Shown here one piece after another: positions 34,080 to 42,140 of a DNA stretch of 64,000 bases. Origin of the DNA: HGM13006 sp900757695 (GTDB lineage: Bacteria; Bacillota; Clostridia; Oscillospirales; Oscillospiraceae). The notes under the pieces were generated by a model. It saw only the letters and a program-made list of their open reading frames with translations, was not told where the DNA came from and did no database searches. Position 1 is the first letter of the stretch. Every line of letters begins with the position of its first letter. The stretch covers positions 1-64,000 of the forward strand of contig CAUHNW010000003.1 in NCBI GenBank assembly GCA_959607825.1, in the 5' to 3' direction. The translations under genes and the position numbers were made by a program.

Positions 34080-35181
34080 CGACAGTTTCTTCAAAGTGGA
34101 TGGCCTCCTTTCTGAGCGTAATATGGGTGACGGAATTGCCCTTCCGCCGGAGCTCTTGGGCACGGCTGTCCAGAGAGGCGTTCCAGAAGGTGGAGAACAC
34201 CAGAATATCTGTTTCGGAGGTGTCGTTTTCCACCAGCTTCTCCATGGTACGGTAGATGGACTCGTGCTCCTTGAACTGGAGACCGGCTAAGGTCTCAAGA
34301 ATATGATTCATCTGTGCGGCATTGCAGGCGGGCTCGATGTCGATGGGAACGTCCGGTGCATAGGAGATGGAGGCATTGGAATACAGCCCAACCTCCATGC
34401 CGTTGACAATGGCCCAGTTGCAGAGGGTGGCCACGGTACGGATGCCATATTCCATCTCCTCCATCTGCTGGGCAGTCAGCTGACCCCAGAAATTATCCTC
34501 TGGGTCAATGTTAAAAACAAGCAGCAGTCGGGGGAATACGGTATAGTCGTGTGTTTTTACCTGAAGTGTGCCGGTGCGGGCCGAGGCGCGCCAGTGGATA
34601 TCCTTCCTGCTGTCACCGATTTGATAGCCCCGGATACCGTTGATGAGAATGGGATCCGGAAAGATCCAGCGGCGCACGGATACATCACCTTGCCAGCGCA
34701 GCGCCTCGTCCGGCAGCTGATCTTCGCCCAAAAGGCTGGGATAGACAAACAGCTTTGCATCGGAGTGCGCTTCCTGACTGACAGAGTTCAGGCCAAACAG
34801 ATCGCCCGCAGTCAGGGTGGTGATGGAGAGGTCATAATAGCCCCGACGGATACATTTTACACTGTAGCGCCGGGTGATACGGCGGTATGGGCGCAGATAA
34901 AAGACACTCCGGTGAAACCGGTCGTCCATAATCTCCAGATTTTCCTGGGATCGGAAACGCAGCCAGGGGGAGAGCTTGGATTCCACACGCAGCCAGGGAA
35001 GTGGCGTGAGCTTCCGGTTGGCGATGATCTCCTGCAATTCCAGCGTTTCACCTTCAAATACAGCCTTTCGGCTGAGCTTCCGTTCATAATGAAGATGACG
35101 AAAGGAGACCTTTGCATAGTATTTCGATTGCAGGATGGCTAGGGCGCCTACAATAATAATCAGCCAAATGGCAGCGGTCAT
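34060..35181 (-). CDS. DUF58 domain protein
   Basis: The 373-residue protein has one N-terminal membrane helix, a beta-rich region and the DUF58 core (GYQIGDSRKDIHWRASART). Such proteins are partners of MoxR AAA ATPases and carry a von Willebrand-like fold. The gene lies between moxR and the membrane gene in one operon. Start 35181 follows AGGTGA. A role in complex assembly or cell-envelope quality control is inferred from family context. Confidence 0.85.
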   Translation of the reverse strand: MTAAIWLIIIVGALAILQSKYYAKVSFRHLHYERKLSRKAVFEGETLELQEIIANRKLTPLPWLRVESKLSPWLRFRSQENLEIMDDRFHRSVFYLRPYRRITRRYSVKCIRRGYYDLSITTLTAGDLFGLNSVSQEAHSDAKLFVYPSLLGEDQLPDEALRWQGDVSVRRWIFPDPILINGIRGYQIGDSRKDIHWRASARTGTLQVKTHDYTVFPRLLLVFNIDPEDNFWGQLTAQQMEEMEYGIRTVATLCNWAIVNGMEVGLYSNASISYAPDVPIDIEPACNAAQMNHILETLAGLQFKEHESIYRTMEKLVENDTSETDILVFSTFWNASLDSRAQELRRKGNSVTHITLRKEAIHFEETVDAADAV

Positions 35182-35198
35182 AGCACGATCACCTGACC

Positions 35199-36158
35199 TT
35201 ACAGCTTTTCCGTGGTGGATTCGGTGGGGGCGGGGATAGAGGAGAGAATACGACTCACGATCTCGGAGGCCTTGTTTGCAGAGTTGTACTTTACCTTCAG
35301 GATCAGACGGTGGGCAAAGACCGGCACGGCCATAGCCTTTACGTCATCGGGCAGTACATAGTCCCGGCCATGAATGGCGGCGTATGCCTGACAGGCCCGG
35401 AGCAGGGAGAGCATGCCACGGGTGGAAGCACCCAGCTCCACATCCTCATGTTTTCTGGTGGCCTCAACCAAGGCGACCATATAATTGCGGATGGGATCCG
35501 ATACGGTAACACCGATAATTGCATTCTGAATTTCTGTAATTTCCTCTCCGGTGGCAACAGCGTCCAGCGTAACCAGCGGAGAACCGTCTATGTAGTTTTT
35601 CAAGATGTCAACGCTCTCACTGGTGGAGGGATATCCAAGGGTCAGCCGCACCAGAAAACGGTCCAGCTGAGCTTCCGGCAGCGCAAAGGTGCCGGAGGAT
35701 TCCACGGGGTTCTGGGTGGCGATTACGTAGAAGGGGGAACCCAGCGGACGGGTCTCGCCGTCGATGGTAATCTGCTTTTCCTCCATGCACTCCAGCAGGG
35801 CTGACTGGGTACGGGGAGTGGTACGGTTGATCTCGTCGGCCAGAAGAATGTTGGTAAAGGCTGGGCCGGGCTGAAAATCAAATTCACCGGATTTCTGATT
35901 ATAGACACTGAGGCCGGTGATGTCGGATGGAAGCAGATCGGCGGTGAACTGGATCCGCTTAAAGTCGCAGCGGATGGACTTTGCCAAGGACTTGGCCAGA
36001 ACTGTCTTGCCGGTGCCGGGCACATCGTCCAAAAGGACATGACCGCCCGCAAAAAGGCTCACCAGAATCAGGTCGATTTCATCCTTCTTTCCAATGAGCA
36101 CGCGGCTGATGTTGTCGTTGATTTTCTGCGCCACTGCGCCAATCTGTTTGATCTCCAT
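35199..36158 (-). CDS. MoxR-family AAA ATPase
   Basis: The 319-residue AAA+ protein has Walker A DDVPGTGKTVLA, Walker B NILLADEINRTTPRTQSALLE and sensor-1 ATQNPVE, the standard MoxR order. It acts with the DUF58 protein as a chaperone-like complex. Start 36158 (MEIKQIG) has GGAG eight bases upstream. It is the first gene of a three-gene operon. Confidence 0.92.
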   Translation of the reverse strand: MEIKQIGAVAQKINDNISRVLIGKKDEIDLILVSLFAGGHVLLDDVPGTGKTVLAKSLAKSIRCDFKRIQFTADLLPSDITGLSVYNQKSGEFDFQPGPAFTNILLADEINRTTPRTQSALLECMEEKQITIDGETRPLGSPFYVIATQNPVESSGTFALPEAQLDRFLVRLTLGYPSTSESVDILKNYIDGSPLVTLDAVATGEEITEIQNAIIGVTVSDPIRNYMVALVEATRKHEDVELGASTRGMLSLLRACQAYAAIHGRDYVLPDDVKAMAVPVFAHRLILKVKYNSANKASEIVSRILSSIPAPTESTTEKL

Positions 36159-36227
36159 GATATAGACTCCAATCCCCAGCACTGCTGGCAGTGATATCTG
36201 ACAAAATGGGTTAGACGTCAGAAATAG

Positions 36228-36267
36228 AATGTATACATTATACACAAATAATGTTTGCAATGCAAAC
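36228..36267 (-). promoter_or_regulatory. Promoter of the MoxR operon with palindromes on both core elements
   Basis: On the minus strand TTGCAT (36265-36260), 17 bases, then TATAAT (36242-36237). A perfect 7+1+7 palindrome GTTTGCA-A-TGCAAAC (36253-36267) covers the -35 box, and AATGTATACATT (36228-36239) abuts the -10. The weak -35 with overlapping inverted repeats suggests a repressor. Confidence 0.55.
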
Positions 36268-36361
36268 GATTCAAGGAGCGAAATGTGAAGATTTGGTGTG
36301 ATTTTGGGAATTTCAGGTGTCGGATTTTGTCCTGCATCTACCATGTGTGACAGAGGCGCAT

Positions 36362-36399
36362 AAAAAAGAACCCCGTCCTGAATCAACAGAACGGGGTTC
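36362..36399 (-). terminator. Terminator of the ribosomal protein operon
   Basis: GAACCCCGT pairs with ACGGGGTTC, followed on the minus strand by TTTTTTATG. Confidence 0.9.
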
Positions 36400-36412
36400 G
36401 ATAAAAGCTAAA

Positions 36413-36790
36413 TTACTTCAGCTCGGCGGTAGCGCCAGCTTCCTTCAGCTTCTCAACCATAGCCTCGGCGTCAGCCTTAGCAACAGCTTCCTTCACGTTA
36501 GCGGGAGCGCCGTCAACCATAGCCTTAGCTTCCTTCAGGCCAAGGCCGGTGAGCTCACGGACAACCTTGATAACGGCGATCTTGTTTGCGCCGACTTCCT
36601 TCAGGACAACGTCGAACTCGGTCTTCTCCTCCTCAGCGGGAGCAGCAGCAGCAGCGCCAGCAGCGGGAGCAGCGGCAGCAGCAGCGGAAACACCGAACTC
36701 CTCCTCCAGAGCGTGAACCAGCTCAGCCAGTTCCAGAACGGAGAGAGTCTTAACTTCTTCAATCATAGCAGTAATCTTTTCGCTAGCCAT
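36413..36790 (-). CDS. rplL: 50S ribosomal protein L7/L12
   Basis: The 125-residue stalk protein has the N-terminal dimerisation helix (EEVKTLSVLELAELV), an Ala-rich hinge (residues about 38-55) and the C-terminal factor-binding domain (KIAVIKVVRELTGLGLKEAK). Start 36790 has GGAGG; an upstream ATG five codons earlier lacks one. Last gene of the rpl block, after rplJ. Confidence 0.97.
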   Translation of the reverse strand: MASEKITAMIEEVKTLSVLELAELVHALEEEFGVSAAAAAAPAAGAAAAAPAEEEKTEFDVVLKEVGANKIAVIKVVRELTGLGLKEAKAMVDGAPANVKEAVAKADAEAMVEKLKEAGATAELK

Positions 36791-36833
36791 TGTAAATTCC
36801 TCCATTTAACAGATTTTAGATAAATAATTCTGC

Positions 36834-37349
36834 TTATTCTGCAGCAGCAGCCTCGGGGGCCTCCTTCTGAAGCCGGATCTGATCCAGCACGAAGGCCAGA
36901 GAGCTGATGGGAGCAAGCATGGTGCCAAGAACCTGGGCAACCAGATCGTTCTTGGAAGTCAGCTCGCCAAAAGCGTTGAGCTCATTGACGGAAACCATCT
37001 TTCCCTCAACGAAACCACCCTTGATGGTCAGGATCTTGTTCTTCTTTGCGAACTGGCTGACGATACGGGCGGGAGCGATGGGATCGCCGGTGGACACTGC
37101 GAAAGCGGTGGTACCATTGAGCACCTCATCGAAATCATAGCCGTTGTCGCGGCAAGCCAGACGGGTCAGGGTGTTCTTTACAACAGTGTAATCAACACCG
37201 GCCTCACGGAACTGGGTACGGAGCTCCGTATCCTGAGCCACGGTGATACCCTTGTAATCTACAAAAACACCAGCGGAAGCGCCCTTGATCTGCTCGGAAA
37301 GAGCAGAGACAGTAGCCTTCTTTGCTTCAAGAACCTTAGCGTTAGGCAT
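36834..37349 (-). CDS. rplJ: 50S ribosomal protein L10
   Basis: The 171-residue protein anchors the L7/L12 stalk to 23S rRNA. N-terminal globular region (VDYKGITVAQDTELR, TLTRLA) and a C-terminal helix that binds L12. L10 normally represses its own operon through the leader RNA seen just upstream. Start has GGAGGTGA. Confidence 0.97.
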   Translation of the reverse strand: MPNAKVLEAKKATVSALSEQIKGASAGVFVDYKGITVAQDTELRTQFREAGVDYTVVKNTLTRLACRDNGYDFDEVLNGTTAFAVSTGDPIAPARIVSQFAKKNKILTIKGGFVEGKMVSVNELNAFGELTSKNDLVAQVLGTMLAPISSLAFVLDQIRLQKEAPEAAAAE

Positions 37350-37365
37350 TTGTATGTCACCTCCA

Positions 37366-37480
37366 GAAAAAATGTCCTCGTACCAGAGCAGTACGAGGAC
37401 ACAAAAGACGTAAATAATCCATTGTGCTTCCTCGGCAGGATGGGGAACCCTTATGGCAAAAGCCTCCTGCTGTCTCTGGC
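37366..37480 (-). ncRNA. L10 leader and attenuator of rplJL
   Basis: Between rplA and rplJ the minus-strand RNA contains a conserved leader (CCTGCCGAGGAAGC, AAGGGTTCCCC, GCTTTTGCC) that fits the Firmicute L10 leader, ending in a terminator-like hairpin (GTCCTCGTA/TACGAGGAC then TTTTTT, 37400-37366) directly before the rplJ Shine-Dalgarno. It allows L10(L12)4 to repress its own synthesis. Confidence 0.82.
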
Positions 37481-37548
37481 AGCGTTATTTATTATACCAA
37501 ACAGGACGCTGCCTGTCAAGCACAAAATTTCGGATTTTTAGAATCAGA

Positions 37549-38238
37549 TCAATACTTGCTGGTGCTGACCTTGATGCCGGGGCCCATGGTAGAAGCCAGG
37601 ACGCAGGACTTGATATACTGACCCTTTGCAGCAGCAGGCTTTGCCTTGATGATTGCAGCAATGAGGGTGTCGAAGTTCTCAACCAGCTTCTCGGAGCCGA
37701 AAGAAACCTTGCCGATGGGGCAGTGGATGATGTTGGTCTTGTCGAGACGATACTCGATCTTACCGGCCTTGATCTCGCCGATGGCCTTAGCAACATCGGG
37801 AGTTACGGTGCCGGCCTTGGGGGAAGGCATGAGACCCTTGGGGCCCAGAACCTTACCGAGACGGCCAACGATGCCCATCATGTCGGGGGTAGCAACAACA
37901 ACGTCATAGTCAAAGAAGTTTTCCTTCTGGATCTTCTCGACCATGTCCATGCCGCCAACATAGTCTGCGCCAGCCTCACGAGCAGCGTCAGCCTTGGCGT
38001 CCTTTGCGAAGACCAGAACCTTGCGGGTCTTGCCGGTGCCGTTGGGCAGTACTACAGAGCCACGAACCTGCTGGTCAGCGTGACGGGAGTCAACGCCCAG
38101 ACGGATGTGAACCTCTACGGTCTCGTCGAACTTAGCTTTTGCAGTATTGACAACAAGAGCGCAGGCGTCCGTAGCGTCATACTGTACGGAACGGTCGATG
38201 AGCTTTGCGCTCTCCTGATAATTTTTACCTTTCTTCAA
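37549..38238 (-). CDS. rplA: 50S ribosomal protein L1
   Basis: The 229-residue stalk protein has VHIRLGVDSRHADQQVRG and the RNA-binding GKVLGPKGLMPSPKAGTV. The start is TTG 38238 (TTG AAG AAA GGT) eight bases after AAGGAGG; no ATG is in position. Conserved order rplK-rplA-rplJ-rplL. Confidence 0.97.
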   Translation of the reverse strand: MKKGKNYQESAKLIDRSVQYDATDACALVVNTAKAKFDETVEVHIRLGVDSRHADQQVRGSVVLPNGTGKTRKVLVFAKDAKADAAREAGADYVGGMDMVEKIQKENFFDYDVVVATPDMMGIVGRLGKVLGPKGLMPSPKAGTVTPDVAKAIGEIKAGKIEYRLDKTNIIHCPIGKVSFGSEKLVENFDTLIAAIIKAKPAAAKGQYIKSCVLASTMGPGIKVSTSKY

Positions 38239-38331
38239 TTGAATATCCTCCTTATAGTGGTTCGTCGGAAAAATCCTCCCACGTTATGAGGCACGCTTTA
38301 CAGATTTGCGCTAACCTCGGATGCTGGTTAA

Positions 38332-38757
38332 TTAGTCTACCACGGTAATGCCCATGGAACGGCAGGTGCCGGCCACGTTGCTCATTGCAGCCTCGATGGT
38401 AGCTGCGTTGAGGTCGGGCATCTTTCTCTCAGCGATCTCCTTGACCTGGGCCTTGGTGATGGTGGCAACCTTATTCTTGTTGGGTTCGCCGGAGCCCTTC
38501 TCCACGCCGACAGCCTTCATGATGAGGGTAGCGGTGGGGGGAGTCTTGGTGACAAAGGTGAAGCTGCGGTCGGCATAAACCGTGATTACAACGGGGATCT
38601 TGAAACCAACCTGATCCTTGGTGCGCTCGTTGAATTCCTTAATAAACTGAGCGATATTAACACCGTGCTGACCCAGAGCAGGACCAACCGGAGGAGAAGC
38701 AGTAGCCTTAGCGGCATTGATCTGCAGTCTGATATAACCTGTTACTTTCTGTGCCAT
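38332..38757 (-). CDS. rplK: 50S ribosomal protein L11
   Basis: The 141-residue protein shows ASPPVGPALGQHGVNI at its N terminus and the C-terminal rRNA-binding MSNVAGTCRSMGI. It is the target region for thiopeptides and the stringent factor. Start 38757 (MAQKVTGY) has AGGAGG; an earlier in-frame ATG does not. Confidence 0.97.
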   Translation of the reverse strand: MAQKVTGYIRLQINAAKATASPPVGPALGQHGVNIAQFIKEFNERTKDQVGFKIPVVITVYADRSFTFVTKTPPTATLIMKAVGVEKGSGEPNKNKVATITKAQVKEIAERKMPDLNAATIEAAMSNVAGTCRSMGITVVD

Positions 38758-38862
38758 GAAGAGCACCTCCTGAAAAAATGTGGTGATACGCATAGCGTAT
38801 ATTTGGCGGAGTATAACACCCCTCCCACGTTCCGGCCAGCCGGGCCGGGGGGATTGAGCCGA

Positions 38863-39405
38863 TTATTCCTGAACCAGCTCTACCTGATCGAGCTCCAGCT
38901 CAACCGGCGTTTCGCGTCCGAACATGGAAACCACCACGCGGACGGAATTGTTGTCGATATCGAGTGCATCCACACGACCGGTAAAGGACGTAAGAGGCCC
39001 ATCGTTGATCTGGACAGTGTCGCCCAAAGTGTAGGGAACCTCAACGGTATGCTTTTCGATGCCGAGCTGCAGAACCTCTTCCTCGGTGAGAGGAATGGCT
39101 CGAATCATCGGCTTTGCGTCCGCGTCAGCGCCGACAAAGCCGGTAACGCCGCGAACAGAGTTGATGATGTACCATGCCTCGTCGGTCATGATCATCTTCA
39201 GCAGTACATAGCCGGGGTAAATCTTGCGTTCAACGGTCTTGGAACCGGAGTCCGTTACCTCGGTAACAGTCTCCATGGGGATCAGTACCTCATGAATGAG
39301 ATCCTGAAGGTGGCGGTTCTCAATACTTTTCTCGATGGTGGCTTTTACGGTATTCTCATAACCGGAATAGGTATGGACAACATACCATTTTGCTTCTTCT
39401 GCCAT
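38863..39405 (-). CDS. nusG: Transcription elongation/antitermination factor NusG
   Basis: The 180-residue protein has an NGN domain (KWYVVHTYSGYENTV, YPGYVLLKM, VRGVTGFVG) and a C-terminal KOW domain (DGPLTSFTGRVDALD). It binds RNA polymerase and couples to ribosomes or Rho. Located between secE and rplK as in most bacteria. Confidence 0.97.
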   Translation of the reverse strand: MAEEAKWYVVHTYSGYENTVKATIEKSIENRHLQDLIHEVLIPMETVTEVTDSGSKTVERKIYPGYVLLKMIMTDEAWYIINSVRGVTGFVGADADAKPMIRAIPLTEEEVLQLGIEKHTVEVPYTLGDTVQINDGPLTSFTGRVDALDIDNNSVRVVVSMFGRETPVELELDQVELVQE

Positions 39406-39419
39406 GATGTCACCCTGCC

Positions 39420-39659
39420 TTAGTTAAAGAGGCCGATGAGCCACTGAACGATCAGATTGCTGATGGCGTCGAAGATCCAGATGAAGACGCCGATGACCAG
39501 CACAGAGATAAGAACGACTACAGTATTCTGGAGAACCTGCTTTTTGGTGGGCCATACAACCTTTTTCAGCTCAGCCCGCATTTCACGGAACCATTTGCTG
39601 ATGCGCTTGCCGGTCCGGCGGAAAAAGCCCTCTTTTTCCTGTTTCTTAGCTTCTGCCAT
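39420..39659 (-). CDS. secE: Preprotein translocase subunit SecE
   Basis: The 79-residue protein has a basic amphipathic N-terminal half (KWFREMRAELKKVVWPTKKQ, the SecE signature) and one C-terminal membrane helix. It clamps SecY in the translocon. It lies between rpmG and nusG. Confidence 0.95.
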   Translation of the reverse strand: MAEAKKQEKEGFFRRTGKRISKWFREMRAELKKVVWPTKKQVLQNTVVVLISVLVIGVFIWIFDAISNLIVQWLIGLFN

Positions 39660-39674
39660 TTACGGTAGCCTCCA

Positions 39675-39824
39675 TTACTTGGTCTCGGTGTGAACGGTGT
39701 GCTTTCTGCAGAATCTGCAGTACTTTTTCATTTCGAGACGATCAGGGTCGTTCTTCTTGTTCTTCATGGTGTTGTAGTTTCTTTGCTTGCACTCATTGCA
39801 TCTCAGAGTCACTTTAACGCGCAT
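39675..39824 (-). CDS. rpmG: 50S ribosomal protein L33 (zinc-binding type)
   Basis: The 49-residue protein reads MRVKVTLRCNECKQRNY and keeps both zinc pairs, C9/C12 and C36/C39 (YCRFC), so it is the zinc-containing C+ form. ATG 39824 has AGGAGG upstream. It is first gene of the rpmG-secE-nusG-rpl block. Confidence 0.95.
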   Translation of the reverse strand: MRVKVTLRCNECKQRNYNTMKNKKNDPDRLEMKKYCRFCRKHTVHTETK

Positions 39825-39947
39825 TTCGGCACCTCCTTAAAATTGCCTCCCTGTATCACTGCACTCATAAAAAATTTGAATGGCCCATTGGGCCGTGTGC
39901 AGCTGAAAACGGGCATAGAAATCCCGCCCGAAATCACAGGTAAAGCT

Positions 39948-39976
39948 ATTCTAACACAGATTTTTTTTGCGGTCAA
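39948..39976 (-). promoter_or_regulatory. Promoter of the rpmG-secE-nusG operon
   Basis: On the minus strand TTGACC (39976-39971), 17 bases, TAGAAT (39953-39948), with an extended TGT before the -10. Confidence 0.75.
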
Positions 39977-40035
39977 TACGGAAATCCTGTTTTTCTGAGA
40001 AAAAATATGATTTATCACAGGATACAGCCGATTCC

Positions 40036-40064
40036 TTGCCCGGGGAAACAAAATGTGGTATACT
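40036..40064 (+). promoter_or_regulatory. Promoter of ruvX
   Basis: TTGCCC (40036-40041), 17 bases, TATACT (40059-40064), about 35 bases before the start codon. Confidence 0.5.
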
Positions 40065-40100
40065 GAGGCAGAACATTGCGGATGAGCAGGAGGAATTGGC

Positions 40101-40520
40101 ATGAAGGTAATGGCACTGGATTACGGCGATGCAAGGACGGGCGTTGCCGTTTCAGATCCCTCGGGGATGATCGTGGGCTTTACCACGGTGATCTCAGAGT
40201 GGAACCGGGAAAAAGCTGCCGACAAGGTGGCGGCGCTGGTGCAGGAAAAAAAGCCGGAACGGCTGATCATGGGTTTCCCGAAGAATATGGACGGTTCTGA
40301 GGGGCCAAGAGCGGATCTCTACCGGGAATTTGCGCAGATGCTGGAGCAGCGAACCGGTATGGAGGTGGTTTTGTGGGATGAGCGCCGGACCACCATTGAG
40401 GCGCATAATATCCTGTCGGCAGGCGGGAAGAAGATGAAGCAGCACCGAAAAAATGTGGATGCGGTTGCGGCATCCCTGATCCTAGAGGGATATCTTCGTT
40501 TTTTGGGGACAGGGTTTTAA
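40101..40520 (+). CDS. ruvX: Holliday junction resolvase-like protein RuvX/YqgF
   Basis: The 139-residue RNase H-fold protein starts MALDYGDARTGVAVSDP, contains LIMGFPKNMDGSEG and ends with LWDERRTTIEAH, carrying the acidic residues of the YqgF family. It is essential in many bacteria for 16S rRNA 5' maturation. In Bacillus it sits beside alaS and yrzB (DUF1292); here those are in the same window but dispersed. Start has AGGAGG. Confidence 0.93.
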   Translation: MKVMALDYGDARTGVAVSDPSGMIVGFTTVISEWNREKAADKVAALVQEKKPERLIMGFPKNMDGSEGPRADLYREFAQMLEQRTGMEVVLWDERRTTIEAHNILSAGGKKMKQHRKNVDAVAASLILEGYLRFLGTGF

Positions 40521-40536
40521 GAGAACAGAAATGATT

Positions 40537-40579
40537 TTGGACCGGAGCGTGGCACTGTGTGCTGGAAACTCCGGTCCAA
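40537..40579 (+). terminator. Terminator after ruvX
   Basis: TTGGACCGGAG pairs perfectly with CTCCGGTCCAA, followed by ACTTATTTTTT. It also lies at the end of the convergent TauE/SafE pair. Confidence 0.85.
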
Positions 40580-40581
40580 AC

Positions 40582-40938
40582 TTATTTTTTCCGCAGCTCT
40601 GCAATCCCTGTGAGAATCAGAAAGCCGCCAAAGAGTCGGCGGAGCAGATCCAGCTCCATATGCATGGCCGCCATGCTGAGGATCCCGGCTGTGAGGCAGC
40701 CGCATAGGGCGGCAGGAAGTACGGCCTTCCATTCCACCTGACGATTTTTGCTGTGGATCAGCAGGGCCGCTGCGGCAGTTGGGAGAAAATAGAGCAGGTT
40801 GATCCCTTGGGCGGTCTTCTGAGCCATTCCTGCAAAGCCTGTGAGATAGATCATTAAAATTGTTCCGCCGCCAATGCCAAAACCGGATAAAATGCCGGTA
40901 ATGAGTCCGGCAGCCAGTGCGGCAATAAAGGTCAGCAT
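40582..40938 (-). CDS. TauE/SafE transporter, C-terminal half-gene
   Basis: The 118-residue protein has four membrane helices and carries the repeat motif GILSGFGIGGGTILM. Full TauE/SafE transporters (anion or sulfite export) are about 250 residues with two such halves; here each half is its own gene. Start 40938 overlaps the stop of the partner gene by seven bases (ATGCTGA), so both are made together. Substrate unknown. Confidence 0.82.
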   Translation of the reverse strand: MLTFIAALAAGLITGILSGFGIGGGTILMIYLTGFAGMAQKTAQGINLLYFLPTAAAALLIHSKNRQVEWKAVLPAALCGCLTAGILSMAAMHMELDLLRRLFGGFLILTGIAELRKK

Positions 40939-41288
40939 ATCAGGCTCCGAATGCCGCCGTATAAGATCAGGAGCCCCAGCACCCTGTGGAGAAACGTGGC
41001 GGAGACTTTTCCAAACAGCTTTCCACCCAGCAGGCCACCCAGCAGGCCGCCAACCAAATAAGGCAGCGAATCTGAGAGCGCAAGGCTTCCCTGAAAATAA
41101 TAGATCACAATGGATACAAGGCACATGGGGGCAATGATACTGATGGAGGTGGCAAAGGCTTTTTTATCCGGCAGCTTGGCCCAGCGTGTCAGCAGCGGTA
41201 CCAGGATCATACCGCCGCCGGCGCCAAACAGGCCATTGGCGGTTCCGGCGGCAGCTCCGCTGAGGGCATATTTCCATTTTTCTTTCAT
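40932..41288 (-). CDS. TauE/SafE transporter, N-terminal half-gene
   Basis: The 118-residue protein has four membrane helices and the motif GTANGLFGAGGGMILVP, the first-half repeat of TauE/SafE. It is the same length as its partner, which argues for a split or ancestral two-subunit transporter rather than decay. Its Shine-Dalgarno (GGGAG) lies in the 3' arm of the hairpin at 41296-41328. Confidence 0.82.
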   Translation of the reverse strand: MKEKWKYALSGAAAGTANGLFGAGGGMILVPLLTRWAKLPDKKAFATSISIIAPMCLVSIVIYYFQGSLALSDSLPYLVGGLLGGLLGGKLFGKVSATFLHRVLGLLILYGGIRSLIC

Positions 41289-41295
41289 GTTAAAA

Positions 41296-41328
41296 CTCCC
41301 TCCCGTGGCAGGTTTCCACAGGAGGGAG
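41296..41328 (-). terminator. Hairpin between tcdA and the TauE/SafE pair, hiding a ribosome site
   Basis: CTCCCTCC pairs perfectly with GGAGGGAG; the minus strand then reads TTTT before the ATG. It can end tcdA transcripts and, in read-through mRNA, the GGAGGGAG arm is the ribosome-binding site of the next gene, so folding should lower its translation. Confidence 0.7.
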
Positions 41329-41354
41329 CGATTTATACATAAAGACTGCTGAAA

Positions 41355-42065
41355 TCAAAGAACCCCCAGCAGATCTCTCACCACGTATCCTCCAAGCATC
41401 AGACCTGCGCAGGAAGGGACCCAAGACAGAGAAGCGGGGATGCTTCGTCTGCCCGGTGGCGGCGCTTCCAGCGGCAGGGGAGAGATGGGAACCTCATCAG
41501 AGAACAGAACCGTATGGTGCGTGATGCCCCGGTTCCGCAGCTCCCGGCGCATGATGCGGGCCAGATGACAGCCGGTGGTTTTACTGATATCCGTGATCTG
41601 AAAACGGCTGGGATCCTGTTTGTTTCCGGTACCCATGGCAGAGATGATGGGGATATTCCGTGTCTTAGCGGTTTCAATCAGGCTCAGCTTACAGGAAACC
41701 AGATCAATGGCATCTACAATATAATCCGGGTGCAGCGAGAAAAAATCTTCCTTATGCGCCTCGTCGTAGAACTGGGGCAGGGAACAGATCTCGGCCTCCG
41801 GGTTGATATCCCGGAGCCGAGCGGCCATGACGTCGGATTTATATTGGCCCAGTGTGGAGTGCAGCGCACAGAGCTGGCGGTTCAGGTTGGTAACGCCCAC
41901 GGTGTCGTTATCCACAAGCGTGATATGCCCCACCCCTGCACGTCCCAAGGCTTCAGCGGTATAGCTGCCTACGCCGCCAATGCCAAATACCATAACGTGC
42001 TTTCCTGCAAGGGTTTCCAGCGCCGCTTCGCCGTAAAACATGGCTTCCCGTAAAAACTGATCCAT
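41355..42065 (-). CDS. tcdA: tRNA threonylcarbamoyladenosine dehydratase (ThiF/E1-like)
   Basis: The 236-residue enzyme cyclises t6A37 to ct6A in tRNAs reading ANN codons. The ATP-binding motif VFGIGGVGSYTAEAL, LVDNDTVGVTNLNRQ and SAMGTGNKQDP match TcdA/CsdL/YrvM. It lacks the catalytic-cysteine ubiquitin-like cascade of true E1 enzymes. Start 42065 follows GGAAG. In B. subtilis yrvM is next to the 6S-1 RNA gene, as a 6S-like RNA is found 2 kb away here. Confidence 0.9.
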   Translation of the reverse strand: MDQFLREAMFYGEAALETLAGKHVMVFGIGGVGSYTAEALGRAGVGHITLVDNDTVGVTNLNRQLCALHSTLGQYKSDVMAARLRDINPEAEICSLPQFYDEAHKEDFFSLHPDYIVDAIDLVSCKLSLIETAKTRNIPIISAMGTGNKQDPSRFQITDISKTTGCHLARIMRRELRNRGITHHTVLFSDEVPISPLPLEAPPPGRRSIPASLSWVPSCAGLMLGGYVVRDLLGVL

Positions 42066-42094
42066 GGAATCTTCCTTTCAAATTCTTATCACTT

Positions 42095-42128
42095 TTAGAA
42101 AGGAGCCCGGACAGAAGGTCCGGGCTCC
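42095..42128 (-). terminator. Terminator after the PrsA-like gene
   Basis: GGAGCCCGGAC pairs perfectly with GTCCGGGCTCC. The minus strand continues TTTCT and the plus strand TTTTC, so it may work in both directions. Confidence 0.82.
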
Positions 42129-42140
42129 TTTTCGTTCGTG

